Below are positions 53,895 through 64,000 of a DNA stretch of 64,000 nt, piece by piece; within the stretch, counting starts at the first letter, position 1, and every line of letters begins with the position of its first letter. Origin of the DNA: JBBIQS01 sp037442205 (GTDB lineage Bacteria > Myxococcota > Myxococcia > Myxococcales > UBA5297). The stretch spans positions 112,373 to 176,372 of the forward strand of contig JBBIQS010000004.1 in assembly GCA_037442205.1 (NCBI GenBank), written 5' to 3'. The notes under the pieces are model-generated. The model saw nothing but the letters and a program-made list of their open reading frames with translations, searched no databases and had not been told where the DNA came from. The translations under genes and the position numbers were made by a program.

Positions 53895-56705
53895 ATGACG
53901 CGCAATGTCATCTGGTCGATTGCCGCGGCAGTCGCCCTGACCCTTGCCGGCTGTTCCAGCAACAGCGGAAACGGCGATTCCGATGCCGGACAGCAGAGCT
54001 CCGGCGACGACGGCGGCAGTGGCTGCACCAACGCCTGCTCCGCCGGCATGAAGGCCTGCGAGGGCAACGGCTACAAGGTGTGCCAGACCGGCGGCAACGG
54101 CTGCACCGCCTGGACCGCGATCACCGACTGCAAGAGCACCGAGTACTGCGATCAGGGCAGCTGCAAGAAGAACTGCACCGACCTCTGCCCCTCCGCCGGC
54201 ACCCAGGCCTGCGAGGGCAACGGCGCCAAGAGCTGCGAGCTGCAGCCCAACGGCTGCCTCGGCTGGAGCGCGGTAACCCCCTGCAACTCCAACGAGGTCT
54301 GCTCGGCCGGCCGCTGCAAGAAGAACTGCGTCGACAACTGCGCCGACGGCACCGGGCTGTGCGACGCCGCCGGCCTGCGCCAGTGCGTGCTGCAGTCCAA
54401 CGGCTGCTACGACTGGGGCACCGCCGCCGGCTGCGGCGCCCAGGTCTGCTCCGGCGGCCAGTGCGTCCTCCGCTGCAGCAACCAGTGCACGCTGGGCTCG
54501 AAGATGTGCTCGGGCTCGCAGACCGTCGAGTGCAAAGCGATGGCGAATGGCTGCACCGACTGGGCCACGCCTGCCGGCTGCGGCACCGGCAAAGTCTGCT
54601 CTGCCGGCCAGTGCGTCGCCACCGGCAGCTGCTCCAACCAGTGCACCCTGGGCGCCACCAAATGCGGCCCCGGCGGCCTGGTGCAGAAGTGCGTGACCCT
54701 CGACTCGGGCTGCACCGACTGGACGCTGCCCCAGGCCTGTGCCGGCGGCGAGACCTGCCCCAACTCCAGCGATCACTGCCTGCCGGTGCCCTGCCAGCCC
54801 GGGACCCCGCGCTGCAACGGCACCCAGGTCGAGACCTGCGACACCAGCTACAACTGGATCCCCACCCAAAGCTGCCCGCAGGCCTGCAGCAACGGCCAGT
54901 GCGTGGCCAGCGCCTCCTGCACCGCCGGCGCGGTGCGCTGCAACGGCAGCAACGTGGAGATCTGCAACTCCGCCGGCAGCGCCTGGCTGTTCAGCCAGAC
55001 CTGCGCCGTCGGCTGCAACGCCGGGGTGTGCACCGGCGCCTGCACCGCCGGCGACAAGCGCTGCAACGGCAACGTCCCGCAGACCTGTGACGCCTCGGGC
55101 ACCAGCTGGTCCAACAGCACCGCCTGCACAACCTTCTGCAACAAGGGCAGCTGCGTCGCCGCCGACCTGGTGGTCGATGCGCAGACCGTCACCCTCGAGG
55201 GCGAACAGGTTTTCCAGAACAGCGTGGTCGTCAAGAACAGCGGCCAAATCAAGGTCGGGGCCTCGGGCTGGCTGTCGCTGAAGGCCGCCAACATCTCGGT
55301 CGACGCCACCAGCTCGATCATCGCCTCGGCGGTGGGCGACGTCGCCTGCAGCGGATCCGGCTCTCAATGGTGCTGCAACCAACCCAGCCACACTGGCGGC
55401 ATCATCTGCTCCTCCAACAGCACGCCCCATGGCGGCGCCTACGGGAGCAAGAGCACTTGCGGCCCCGGCACCATCTACGCCACGGATGGCTGCAACTGCG
55501 TCGCCGCCGACGGCGACTACTCGTTCGGCACGATCACCGACACTGACATCTCCAAGGGGATGAAGGACGGCGTGGGGAACCTGGGCGGCGGCTTGGTGCA
55601 GATCCAGGCGGGCAGCGTCCTCCTCAACGGGCAGCTGGTCTCCAACGGGGCGGGCAACGCCTCCGGAGGCGGCATCCTGGTCGCCGCCGACAGCATCTCC
55701 GGCGGCGGCCCGGTGCAGGCGGCGGGCGGCGGCTGCGGTGGAAACGGCCGCATCAAGCTGCTGCACGGCAGCACTCTCAACCTCACCGGCTCGGTCACCG
55801 GCGCTCGCACCGACTCGGTGATGCCGCCGATGACGCTGGTTTCCGGGACGCACCCCGACCCCACCCGCTGGTACAACGACGGCCTGGGTGACTGGTCGGT
55901 GGCCTGGGACAAGCCGTTCCCCAACGTCAACGGCTACTACGTGCTGTTCTCCAACACCGCGGTCGATGTCCCCAGGCCGTCGCACGGCACCTTCCAGATC
56001 GCCGGCCAGGAGACCTACACCGTCCCCGCCACCTCGCTGAAGCAGGGCGGCAACTTCTTCCACGTGGTCAGCGTCGACGCCCAGTCGCTCGTCGGCACGG
56101 TGGAGCAGACCACCAAGGTGCAGGTCAACACCGCCCCGCCGGCGGTCTCTTCGAGCAGCCACGCGACCCAAACCACCTGGTACGCCGACCCGACGCTGAT
56201 GGTCTCCTGGACCAACCCTCAGGCCGACGCCAACTTCACCGGCTTCTACTACCTTCTCGACCACTACGGCGACACTGTCTCCTCGACCACCAGCGGCACC
56301 TTCCTGGCCCAGGGTCAGAAGCAGCTGATCCTGCCCAACCTGACGCCTGGGATCTGGGTCTTCCACCTGGTCAACAAGGACACCCGCGGCGCGACCACCA
56401 AGGCGGCGGCCCACTTCTACGCGCGCATCGGTACCGAGCCGCTCAAGGGCAGCCTCTCGGGCACCGCCTTCGACGGCAGCAGCAGCAACGCGCCGCTGAG
56501 CGGGGTGAGCATAAGCGTCAACCGCGGCCTCTTGCCCGGTACCACCACCGCCAGCGTCGGCACCTACGCCTTCACCAACAACATCTACGAAGGCACCTGG
56601 GAGATCACCGCCTCCAAGGCGGGCTACGTCTCGTCCACCCAGACCGCCACCATCACCACCGGGCAGACCACCACCCTCAACTTCACCCTCGTCAAGGCGC
56701 CTTGA
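53895..56705 (+). CDS. Cys-rich repeat lipoprotein with beta-helix/Fn3-like and carboxypeptidase-like domains
   Basis: This 936-residue lipoprotein has a lipobox ending ALTLAGC (Cys20). Residues of about 40-440 are Cys-rich tandem repeats. The first five are long (about 45 residues, ACEGNGYKVCQTGGNGCTAW-type with six or so Cys), and later ones are shorter (about 38 residues, CTAGAVRCNGSNVEICNSAG-type). Then come a Gly/Ser-rich beta-helix-like region (NSVVVKNSGQIKVGASGWLS), Fn3-like segments, and a C-terminal carboxypeptidase-regulatory-like domain (SGVSISVNRGLLPGTTTASV). Disulphide-knit repeats suggest a rigid surface stalk. A strong hairpin ends the transcript. Function unknown. Confidence 0.85.
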   Translation: MTRNVIWSIAAAVALTLAGCSSNSGNGDSDAGQQSSGDDGGSGCTNACSAGMKACEGNGYKVCQTGGNGCTAWTAITDCKSTEYCDQGSCKKNCTDLCPSAGTQACEGNGAKSCELQPNGCLGWSAVTPCNSNEVCSAGRCKKNCVDNCADGTGLCDAAGLRQCVLQSNGCYDWGTAAGCGAQVCSGGQCVLRCSNQCTLGSKMCSGSQTVECKAMANGCTDWATPAGCGTGKVCSAGQCVATGSCSNQCTLGATKCGPGGLVQKCVTLDSGCTDWTLPQACAGGETCPNSSDHCLPVPCQPGTPRCNGTQVETCDTSYNWIPTQSCPQACSNGQCVASASCTAGAVRCNGSNVEICNSAGSAWLFSQTCAVGCNAGVCTGACTAGDKRCNGNVPQTCDASGTSWSNSTACTTFCNKGSCVAADLVVDAQTVTLEGEQVFQNSVVVKNSGQIKVGASGWLSLKAANISVDATSSIIASAVGDVACSGSGSQWCCNQPSHTGGIICSSNSTPHGGAYGSKSTCGPGTIYATDGCNCVAADGDYSFGTITDTDISKGMKDGVGNLGGGLVQIQAGSVLLNGQLVSNGAGNASGGGILVAADSISGGGPVQAAGGGCGGNGRIKLLHGSTLNLTGSVTGARTDSVMPPMTLVSGTHPDPTRWYNDGLGDWSVAWDKPFPNVNGYYVLFSNTAVDVPRPSHGTFQIAGQETYTVPATSLKQGGNFFHVVSVDAQSLVGTVEQTTKVQVNTAPPAVSSSSHATQTTWYADPTLMVSWTNPQADANFTGFYYLLDHYGDTVSSTTSGTFLAQGQKQLILPNLTPGIWVFHLVNKDTRGATTKAAAHFYARIGTEPLKGSLSGTAFDGSSSNAPLSGVSISVNRGLLPGTTTASVGTYAFTNNIYEGTWEITASKAGYVSSTQTATITTGQTTTLNFTLVKAP

Positions 56706-56728
56706 CGAGCTGAGCGCGTTTCATCCGG

Positions 56729-56757
56729 GGCCGCGCGGGAGCTCTTCCCGCGCGGCC
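56729..56757 (+). terminator. Strong hairpin terminator downstream of the Cys-rich lipoprotein
   Basis: GGCCGCGCGGGA pairs with TCCCGCGCGGCC around a five-base loop (12-pair perfect stem), 24 bases after the stop codon. There is no T tract. Confidence 0.65.
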
Positions 56758-56906
56758 TCGGCGCGTCAGGCGTCCTCGCCCGTCCCAAGGTCGAGCCATC
56801 GGCGGGCGACCGGCCGAGAGGCTCGGCGCCGCGGGCCCACCGGGCCGGGCTTGGGGTCATGAGCCGCCCCCGGTAGACTCTTCTCACCCAACGCCCGGAG
56901 GTCCCC

Positions 56907-58145
56907 ATGGCCGACACCGCCGAAACCGCTCGCACCGTCCTGTCCGGTGCCGCGACCACCACACCGATGCCCTCCATCGGCCCCGCCGTCGCGACCCAAG
57001 GGAACACGGTGCAGCGGACCACCGTCCTGCCTCACCTGCAGATGGAGGGCGAGCGGCCCTCGCTGGCCCTGAAGAGCCGCGAGCGCTTCGAGGAAGTGGC
57101 CCCGCTCGGCCAGGGCGGAATGGGCGAAGTGGTGCTGGTCAAGGACCACGACATCGAGCGCGCGGTGGCGCTGAAGCGGCTGCTCCCCAACGCCGACCTG
57201 GGGTCGATGCTCCGCTTCGTCGACGAGATCCGCATCGTGGGCAGCCTCGAGCACCCGAACATCGTGCCGGTGCACGACGTCGGCATCGACGACCAGGGGC
57301 GCTACTTCTTCGTGATGAAGAACCTCAAGGGCGAGACGCTCGAGGCGATCATCGAGAAGCTCAAGGCCGGTGACCCAGAGGCGCACCGCAAATACACCTT
57401 CACCGTGCGCGAGCAGCTCTTCCTGGGGATCCTCAACGCCGTCTCCTATGCCCACGGGCAGGGCATCATCCACCGGGACCTCAAGCCGGCCAACATCATG
57501 GTCGGCCCCTACGGCGAAGTGACCGTCATGGACTGGGGGCTCGCCAAGCGGATCGGCGTCAAGATGATCGAGCTCCCCGCCGGCGCGCCGATCCCGCTCA
57601 CCGAGGAGGCGCGGAGCACCGGCCGCGACGTCTACAAGACCCAGGCCGGCATGATCATGGGCACCCCGCTCTACATGTCCCCGGAGCAGGCACGCGGTGA
57701 GCACCACCAGATCGACCAGCGGACCGACACCTACGCGCTCACCGTCATCCTCCACGAGCTGATGAGCCTCGGGCACTACCTCGACGAGGCCAAGCCGGTG
57801 AGCGAGATCCTCCAGGACGTCCAGACGGTGAAGCCGAGCGTGTTCTCGATGAAGAAGCACCCGAGCCAGTCGGTGATCCCCGCGGACATCGCCTGGTTCG
57901 TCGACAAGGGGCTCCAGAAGGACCCGGCCAAGCGCTTCCAGTCGGTGGCGGAGATGATCGCCCGGCTGCAGCGCGGCCTGGAGGGGTGCATCGCCGTCCA
58001 GTGCCAGCGCACGGCGCTCAAGCGAGTGCTGCACGAGGTCTCCCGCTCGGCCGACGCGCACCCGGTCGCCGTCATGGCCGGCGGGATGGCGGCGATCGGC
58101 CTCTTCATGGCCGCGCTCGTGAAGTCGCTGAGCGTGCTCCTGTAA
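56907..58145 (+). CDS. Ser/Thr protein kinase with C-terminal membrane anchor
   Basis: This 412-residue protein is a eukaryotic-like kinase. The N-terminal 58 residues are Thr/Pro-rich and likely disordered. The kinase domain shows the Gly loop LGQGGMGEV, catalytic Lys90 (VALK), HRDLKPANIM (about 189-198), the DFG motif as DWG (209-211), and MGTPLYMSPEQA. A hydrophobic C-terminal segment (VAVMAGGMAAIGLFMAALV) is a likely membrane anchor. Such kinases are abundant in myxobacteria. No sensor domain beyond the anchor is present. It lies between the Cys-rich lipoprotein and gpmI, with 344 bases to the latter. Confidence 0.93.
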   Translation: MADTAETARTVLSGAATTTPMPSIGPAVATQGNTVQRTTVLPHLQMEGERPSLALKSRERFEEVAPLGQGGMGEVVLVKDHDIERAVALKRLLPNADLGSMLRFVDEIRIVGSLEHPNIVPVHDVGIDDQGRYFFVMKNLKGETLEAIIEKLKAGDPEAHRKYTFTVREQLFLGILNAVSYAHGQGIIHRDLKPANIMVGPYGEVTVMDWGLAKRIGVKMIELPAGAPIPLTEEARSTGRDVYKTQAGMIMGTPLYMSPEQARGEHHQIDQRTDTYALTVILHELMSLGHYLDEAKPVSEILQDVQTVKPSVFSMKKHPSQSVIPADIAWFVDKGLQKDPAKRFQSVAEMIARLQRGLEGCIAVQCQRTALKRVLHEVSRSADAHPVAVMAGGMAAIGLFMAALVKSLSVLL

Positions 58146-58489
58146 ATCCCGCGCGAGACTCATTCGGCGGGCGCGAGGGAGCAGGCAGCTGTGGCGGGAG
58201 GCAAAGCAGGCGATTCGCTCCCCGCCCCGCCATGTCGATCGGGAAGCTGGTCAGACGATGGCTGCAGTGAGCGCCGGCTCCGACGCCGCGCGTCGTCGAC
58301 GAGCGTCCGCCTTCCCCAAAACCGTCCAAGCCCCTGGCCATCGGCCGGTGTATCTTCCCCGCGCTCGACCCGGGGCGCGGGTGCCTGGGGGCAGCAGCAG
58401 CGGATGGCATCGATCGCCCGCAATGTTGATGGCCAAAGGCTTGGCTCCAGCTGTCGCCCGGCCGCCATGCCACCGTCCAAGGAGTCGAC
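58146..58489. other. Intergenic region upstream of gpmI
   Basis: About 344 bases with no supported gene. No convincing promoter was found, and a TGTATCTT stretch near 58348 has no -35 partner. Confidence 0.3.
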
Positions 58490-60130
<1,641 letters not shown>

Positions 60131-60160
60131 CGGCCGCCGGCCCGGGCCTCGCCGTCGCGC

Positions 60161-60694
60161 TCAAGGCGGCGAAGCCGGCTCGCCGGCCGCCCAGCCGATC
60201 GCCTGGACGCTCTCCAGGTATTCGCCCAGGCGATCGAGCGTTTCGGACCATCCCTGCTGCATCCCCTGGCGCTCGGCGACCTCCTCCGGGACGCTGTGCA
60301 CCAGGGTCAGCCGGGTCTTTCCGTCCACCGCCTCAAGGGTCACCGACAGCAGCGCCTCGTCGGGGAAGTCGGGGGCCATCCCGTAGCGCGCGGGAGGGAC
60401 CTTGTTGCCCTGCTCGTCGGAGAAGTAGTCGCTGCTCACCAGCCGCTCGGGCGGGCTCACCTCCAGGAAGATCCCCTTGTTCCAGTGGTCGCGTCCGTCG
60501 CGCGAGCGCATGCAGAAGTGCATCGCGCCCCCGGGCCGCAGGTCGATCTGGACGAAGGGTACCGTGAACCCCCGCGGCCCCCACCAGCGGGCGAACTGCG
60601 GCGGGTCGGTCCAGGCCGCCCACACCCGCTCCCGCGGCGCGGCGAACTCGCGCGTCATCCGGAACATCCCCTCCGTGCCCGTTGCCTGGGCCAT
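60161..60694 (-). CDS. SRPBCC/AHSA1-domain protein
   Basis: This 177-residue protein is an AHSA1-type START-fold domain: MTREFAAPRERVWAAWTDPP, FARWWGPRGFTVPF, GGAMHFCMRSRDG, LVSSDYFSDEQGN and TRLTLVHSVPEE, ending with WSETLDRLGEYLES. These proteins bind hydrophobic ligands; specific functions are usually unknown. ATG 60694 has GAGGGG upstream at a good distance, while GTG 60700 is the alternative. It faces gpmI, whose stop is 30 bases away. An AT-rich patch further upstream may hold promoters for this and the next gene. Confidence 0.88.
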   Translation of the reverse strand: MAQATGTEGMFRMTREFAAPRERVWAAWTDPPQFARWWGPRGFTVPFVQIDLRPGGAMHFCMRSRDGRDHWNKGIFLEVSPPERLVSSDYFSDEQGNKVPPARYGMAPDFPDEALLSVTLEAVDGKTRLTLVHSVPEEVAERQGMQQGWSETLDRLGEYLESVQAIGWAAGEPASPP

Positions 60695-60869
60695 GTCCAC
60701 CCCCTCGCCCGCACCTTTCGCAGGTCGCCCGCGCTCGGCCCTGCCGGTCGCCAGCGCCGGCCGGCCGCTCAGATTCGCCCTGCGATCTGGCCACGTCCCG
60801 GGATCCCGTCACCGGGCTGGCGACTCCTTGCACTGGAGCCCGCCGGGCGGACTGCCTCTTCGAACCCGG

Positions 60870-60912
60870 CGGAATACAAAATATTGGCATTCACAGTAAA
60901 AGAATTTTGAGC
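60870..60912. promoter_or_regulatory. AT-rich patch between SRPBCC and octahaem lipoprotein genes
   Basis: A 40-base AT-rich stretch (AATACAAAATATTGGCATTC, then AGTAAAAGAATTTTGAGC) stands out from the local base composition. It could hold the promoter of the octahaem lipoprotein, about 290 bases upstream, although spacing does not give a clear -10/-35 pair. Confidence 0.3.
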
Positions 60913-61193
60913 ACTCTCCCGGCGGCCATTCCTCTCTCTCTTCCTGCCGATGAGGGGCCACCTCGACCTCCCAGCCAATGGCGCCGTCCGCTTCCCGGCG
61001 GCCCTGCCGGGGCGCAACCGTCTGCCATTCCTTGGCTTTCACAAGAACCTCCCGCCGCCTCCTGCCAGGCCGCGCCGCGCCCGGGATACGACCCCCTTTT
61101 TGGGCGCCATTTTTCTTAATGGGCCCCGTTAGTTTCCGGCCGCCTTTTTGCCTTATCCTTGCCTTTTTCGAGCCGTCCATCCCCGGAGATCTC

Positions 61194-62117
61194 ATGAAGC
61201 CCATCCATTTGCTCAGTTCCCTCGCCGCGACCCTGGCGCTGGTAGCCCTGGCCGTCGGCGGAGGCTGCGCCACCACTGACGCCGGCGTGGCCGGCGATGG
61301 CAGCGACGCCGGAATCGACGGACCTCCGGACATCGGCTTCGACCCCTGGGCCGGCTACGACGGCGGCGCCTACCACCCCGAGGGCTGGTCGGATCCCTCC
61401 AGCCACGGCAGCAAGGCCAAAGGCGGTATCGCTCTGTGCCAGTACTGCCACGGCAACGACCTGACCGGCGGCTCGGTGGGCGTCAGCTGCGACAGCTGCC
61501 ACACCGGCGGCTCGGCCTGGCGGACCAACTGCACCTTCTGCCACGGCGGCACCGACAACAAGACCGGCGCCCCGCCCCGCGACACGCAGGGCAAGACCGC
61601 GATCACCGAGGTCACCGTCGGCCACCACACCACCCACCTCGCCGGCGGCCCGCTCTCCAACCCCGTCGCCTGCACCGAGTGCCACGTGGTGCCCACCGAC
61701 GTCCTCTCGCCCGGGCACATCGACGGCCCGCCCGCCGAGGTGACCTTCGGCACCCTGGCCAAGACCGGCGGCGCCAACCCCAGCTTCGACCGCGCCAGCG
61801 CCACCTGCGGCAGCGTCTACTGCCACGGCAACTTCTCCGGCGGCAAGACCACCAACAAGCCGGTCTGGACCGGCGCCAACCAGGCCGCCTGCGGCTCGTG
61901 CCACACCAACCGGCCCCTCAGCGGCCAGCACTGGCACTACCCGTTCCGCGCCAACTGCGACGACTGCCACCCCGGCGTCAACAGCAACGGCAGCGCGATC
62001 ACCGACAAGTCCAAGCACGTCAACGGGATCAAGGACGTCGGCGGACCGGGCACCAGCATCGTCAGCTGGAGCCGCCCCTCCTGCACCCCGCAGTGCCACG
62101 GCCGCAAGACCTGGTAG
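61194..62117 (+). CDS. Multihaem c-type cytochrome lipoprotein (CxxxxCH/CXXCH)
   Basis: This 307-residue lipoprotein (lipobox ALAVGGGC, Cys25) carries eight haem-type motifs: CQYCH (82), CDSCH (99), CTFCH (113), CTECH (160), CGSVYCH (205, CxxxxCH), CGSCH (233), CDDCH (255) and CTPQCH (297, CxxxCH). Extra His residues (HHTTH, HWH) could be distal ligands. The CxxxxCH/CXXCH pairing is the pattern of a Geobacter-type cytochrome domain family. It would be anchored to a membrane and carry electrons in the periplasm or at the surface. CGGAGAT precedes ATG 61194. No cytochrome partner genes are adjacent. Confidence 0.88.
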   Translation: MKPIHLLSSLAATLALVALAVGGGCATTDAGVAGDGSDAGIDGPPDIGFDPWAGYDGGAYHPEGWSDPSSHGSKAKGGIALCQYCHGNDLTGGSVGVSCDSCHTGGSAWRTNCTFCHGGTDNKTGAPPRDTQGKTAITEVTVGHHTTHLAGGPLSNPVACTECHVVPTDVLSPGHIDGPPAEVTFGTLAKTGGANPSFDRASATCGSVYCHGNFSGGKTTNKPVWTGANQAACGSCHTNRPLSGQHWHYPFRANCDDCHPGVNSNGSAITDKSKHVNGIKDVGGPGTSIVSWSRPSCTPQCHGRKTW

Positions 62118-62136
62118 ACGACAGGCCTGAGTAGGC

Positions 62137-62177
62137 GAACGGCCCGCGGCGACAGCACGCCGCGGGCCGTTCTCTTT
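62137..62177 (+). terminator. Rho-independent terminator downstream of the cytochrome lipoprotein
   Basis: GAACGGCCCGCGGCG pairs perfectly with CGCCGCGGGCCGTTC across a six-base loop (15 pairs) and is followed by TCTTT. It starts 20 bases after the stop codon. Confidence 0.85.
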
Positions 62178-62195
62178 GCGGGGAGGTCGAAGGGT

Positions 62196-62480
62196 TCAGC
62201 AGCCGGTCTGGAGCATGGCCATGGCCACCCGCTGGATGAGCTGGCGGCGGATCTGGCGGCGGCAGTGCTCCACCGCCTGGCGCGGCGGCTTGTAGCTGCG
62301 GCTCTTGCGGGAGCGGGCGCGGATGGCGGTCTCGATCACCAGATCGATCTTGGCCTTCTCCAGGGCCATCAGCCGCGGCCCGTCCTTGGCCAGGAACCAG
62401 TTGATGCCGTGCTTGTGCAGCAGCTTGTCCAGCAGCTGGTTGGCATCGGTGAGCAGGGAGAGGTCGATCAGTTCGGCCAT
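62196..62480 (-). CDS. Small conserved-looking hypothetical protein
   Basis: This 94-residue protein starts MAELIDLSLLTDANQLLDKL, with HKHGINWFLAKDGPRLMALE, then a basic C-terminal stretch (RARSRKSRSYKPPRQAVEHC) and helical tail. I do not recognise a family. ATG 62480 was chosen because upstream residues are Gly/Ser/Ala-rich and non-coding in character. It is on the same strand as the repeat-helical gene, 148 bases downstream of its stop. Confidence 0.6.
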   Translation of the reverse strand: MAELIDLSLLTDANQLLDKLLHKHGINWFLAKDGPRLMALEKAKIDLVIETAIRARSRKSRSYKPPRQAVEHCRRQIRRQLIQRVAMAMLQTGC

Positions 62481-62628
62481 GGCGGTCCCCGGGCCCGACC
62501 CACGGTCCCAGGCTTCCCTCGAGTTGAGAGGCGAGTGTCGCGCGGCCCAGGCAGAGGCCGATCTCGCGGCAGCGCGGCCCGCCGTCGTGCTCCAGCGCGA
62601 GCCGCGAAGCGACTGTACGTTCACTCTC

Positions 62629-64000
62629 TCAGGGCGTCGAATTTTTGGCCGGGCCTCGGCCGCGCAGCGACAGGTAGCGCTCGCTGGCGGCGAAGCGGAC
62701 CAGCTGGGCCAGCTCGTCGTCCGCCTCGCGCTTGGCCCGGAGCACCGCGACTGCCGGGGCCACGCTGCCGGCGGCCAGCAGCCCGGCGCGGTTGGCGGTG
62801 TGGCGGGCGGCGTCCCGCAGCGCCGGGACCTGCAGCTGCTTGCGCTCGAAGGCCGCCACCAGGTGCGCCAGCCGCTCGCGGGCCTTGGCGGGCAGCTTGC
62901 GGGAGAAGGCCCGGGCCGGCTCCGGCAGCTTCTTGTCGGCCTGGACCGCCAGCTTGAGCGCCGCCAGCCAGTGCTCGAGGAAGGGGACCGGCAGCAGCCG
63001 CAGCGCCAGCAGCTCCGGGCGGAAGGTGATCAGCGCCCGGGCGGCGAAGAAGCGCAGCTGCGCCGGCGGCAGCGGCCGCGCCAGCCCGGAGCGCGAGATC
63101 AGCAGCGACGGGGTCTTGAGGTTGACCGGGCGGATGGGCGGGCCGTCGAACTCGGCGACCTGGATCTCGGGAGCGCGCAGGCCCAGCACCCGGACTGCCG
63201 CCAGCAGGGCCTCGGCGGTGGCCGGGCTCTCGTCCAGCGAGAAGGGCCAGAGGAGGTTCAGCTCCTTGGTGGAGGCCGGCTCCATGGCGCACATCGCCGG
63301 CCCGGCCAGCGAGAAGAGCTCGGCGGCCGAGGCCCGCAGATCGCCGTGCTTGAGGGCCAGCCAGTCGTCGCCGGCGAGGGTGAAGCGCGGCGCCAGCGGC
63401 TCGGCCAGGGGATCGCCGACCAGCGCCTTGGCGATCTCCTCCATCAGCGCGCAGCGGGCGGCGTCGTGCTCGCGCTCGTAGAAGGCGGCCAGGGCGCGAT
63501 AGCCGGCGGGCTCGAGCGGCTGCTCCTTGATCTTCTCCTGCAGCAGCTGCCGCTCGGCGGAAGGGCGGCGCGGGCGCTCGTCGGAGGAGGTGCGGCGCGG
63601 GACCCGGGCCTCCGGCCCGACGTGCGGCTGCCCGTGGACGTATTTGCCCTCGAGCTGCGTCGGCGACATCGCCGGCTCCTGCACCGGCACCTCGCTGGGA
63701 AGCTCCGGCTCCGGCGCCTCCTGCACCTCCAGGATGTCGCCGGTGCGAATCTCGACCGCCTCGTCGTCGACGGCGGCCGCGGGAATTTCGCGCTGGGTGG
63801 GCGGGGCCAGCGCGAAGTGCGGCGAGGGCAGCCGCGCCGCCGCGTCGAGCTCGCTGGCCGCCTTGAGCAGCGCGGCCTCTTCGGCGCGCGCTCCCCGGCG
63901 CCGCGCCTGCTGCGCCAGCTTCGCCAGCGAGCTCGCCTGGGCCGGCCGCTCGCGGCGCTCCAGCTGCCCGCACAACTCCGCCGCCTCCGGCTCCTTGCCC
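62629..64000 (-). CDS. Large helical repeat (TPR-like) protein, C-terminal part, runs off the window
   Basis: The frame is open from the window end (codons GKEPEAAEL and onward, so the gene starts beyond 64000) to a stop at 62629, giving more than 450 residues here. It has helical repeats (CGQLERRERPAQASSLAKLA, GARAEEAALLKAASELDAAA) typical of TPR-like proteins, a Pro/Glu-rich linker (about 70-140 from the window end), and C-terminal helical segments (LLISRSGLARPLPPAQL, AHLVAAFERKQLQVPALRDA). No catalytic motifs are seen. An alternative, slightly offset frame over the same interval is a shadow. The full length and function are unknown. Confidence 0.75.
   Translation of the reverse strand, partial: GKEPEAAELCGQLERRERPAQASSLAKLAQQARRRGARAEEAALLKAASELDAAARLPSPHFALAPPTQREIPAAAVDDEAVEIRTGDILEVQEAPEPELPSEVPVQEPAMSPTQLEGKYVHGQPHVGPEARVPRRTSSDERPRRPSAERQLLQEKIKEQPLEPAGYRALAAFYEREHDAARCALMEEIAKALVGDPLAEPLAPRFTLAGDDWLALKHGDLRASAAELFSLAGPAMCAMEPASTKELNLLWPFSLDESPATAEALLAAVRVLGLRAPEIQVAEFDGPPIRPVNLKTPSLLISRSGLARPLPPAQLRFFAARALITFRPELLALRLLPVPFLEHWLAALKLAVQADKKLPEPARAFSRKLPAKARERLAHLVAAFERKQLQVPALRDAARHTANRAGLLAAGSVAPAVAVLRAKREADDELAQLVRFAASERYLSLRGRGPAKNSTP

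Noticed and set aside
60900..61140. Extended N-terminus for the cytochrome lipoprotein (start at 60978)
   Set aside because: The residues before 61194 are non-conserved, whereas ATG 61194 directly precedes a lipoprotein signal and has a ribosome site.

Overview
The window is a 64-kb, high-GC (roughly 70 percent by eye), densely coding bacterial chromosome segment. It reads as Myxococcota (the former deltaproteobacterial myxobacteria). The best markers are a C-terminal Cys / hydrophobic helix / Arg cluster of MYXO-CTERM type on a secreted lyase-like protein, many lipoproteins with Cys-rich or Ig-like repeats, a eukaryotic-like Ser/Thr kinase with a C-terminal membrane anchor, a CxxxxCH/CXXCH multihaem lipoprotein, an encapsulated-ferritin cargo protein, and a TonB-dependent receptor that carries its own TonB-like domain. 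I see no rRNA, tRNA, CRISPR array, integrase, transposase or prophage. It looks like a stable chromosomal region with a few decaying genes.

Layout. 1-2.5 kb: end of an ABC-F ATPase, then a cyclic-nucleotide-binding protein divergent from a channel-like TrkA-N protein whose potassium filter is not recognisable. 2.8-5 kb: exbB-exbD-tonB, a decayed second TonB tail and a strong hairpin. 5-10 kb (minus): outer-membrane protein plus giant repeat lipoprotein. 10.2-17.6 kb (plus): envelope protein, pncB with an overlapping PRPP-synthetase-like gene, FAD monooxygenase, TraB/Tiki-like protein and amidohydrolase lipoprotein. 17.8-22.8 kb: glycan-type group with a BioF2-like acetyltransferase, a deacetylase-fold protein lacking its catalytic residues, a DegT aminotransferase and the MYXO-CTERM lyase-like protein. 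22.9-23.7 kb: nucleotidyltransferase (probably frameshifted) and a small partner. 23.8-27.8 kb: TonB receptor and lipoprotein.

28-33 kb: small zinc-binding protein, KGG-repeat protein plus encapsulated ferritin, PilZ protein, pyruvate kinase and Ppx/GppA. 33-36.8 kb: two-component cluster. 36.8-44.1 kb: lipase, hrpB, queD, a palindromic repeat, fused ftcD, VOC protein and argE. 44.1-48.6 kb: second KGG protein, DUF202 membrane protein, broken CBS gene, an unknown lipoprotein and an outer-membrane-like protein. 48.7-53.7 kb (minus): TIG lipoprotein, DUF1015 protein and dapA. 53.9-60.1 kb (plus): Cys-rich repeat lipoprotein, Ser/Thr kinase and gpmI. 60.2-64 kb: SRPBCC protein, octahaem lipoprotein, small unknown protein and a repeat-helical protein running off the end.

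How the genes fit together. Several central-metabolism genes stand alone: pyk, gpmI, dapA, argE, ftcD, pncB/prs. The rest is mainly cell envelope: TonB energisation and a receptor that could use it, many export lipoproteins, glycan modification, and signalling through c-di-GMP, phosphorelay and Ser/Thr phosphorylation. The points most worth follow-up are the pseudo-deacetylase locus, the orphan encapsulin cargo beside a KGG stress protein, the filter-less channel next to a separate cyclic-nucleotide sensor, and three decaying genes: the TonB tail, the CBS protein and the nucleotidyltransferase.
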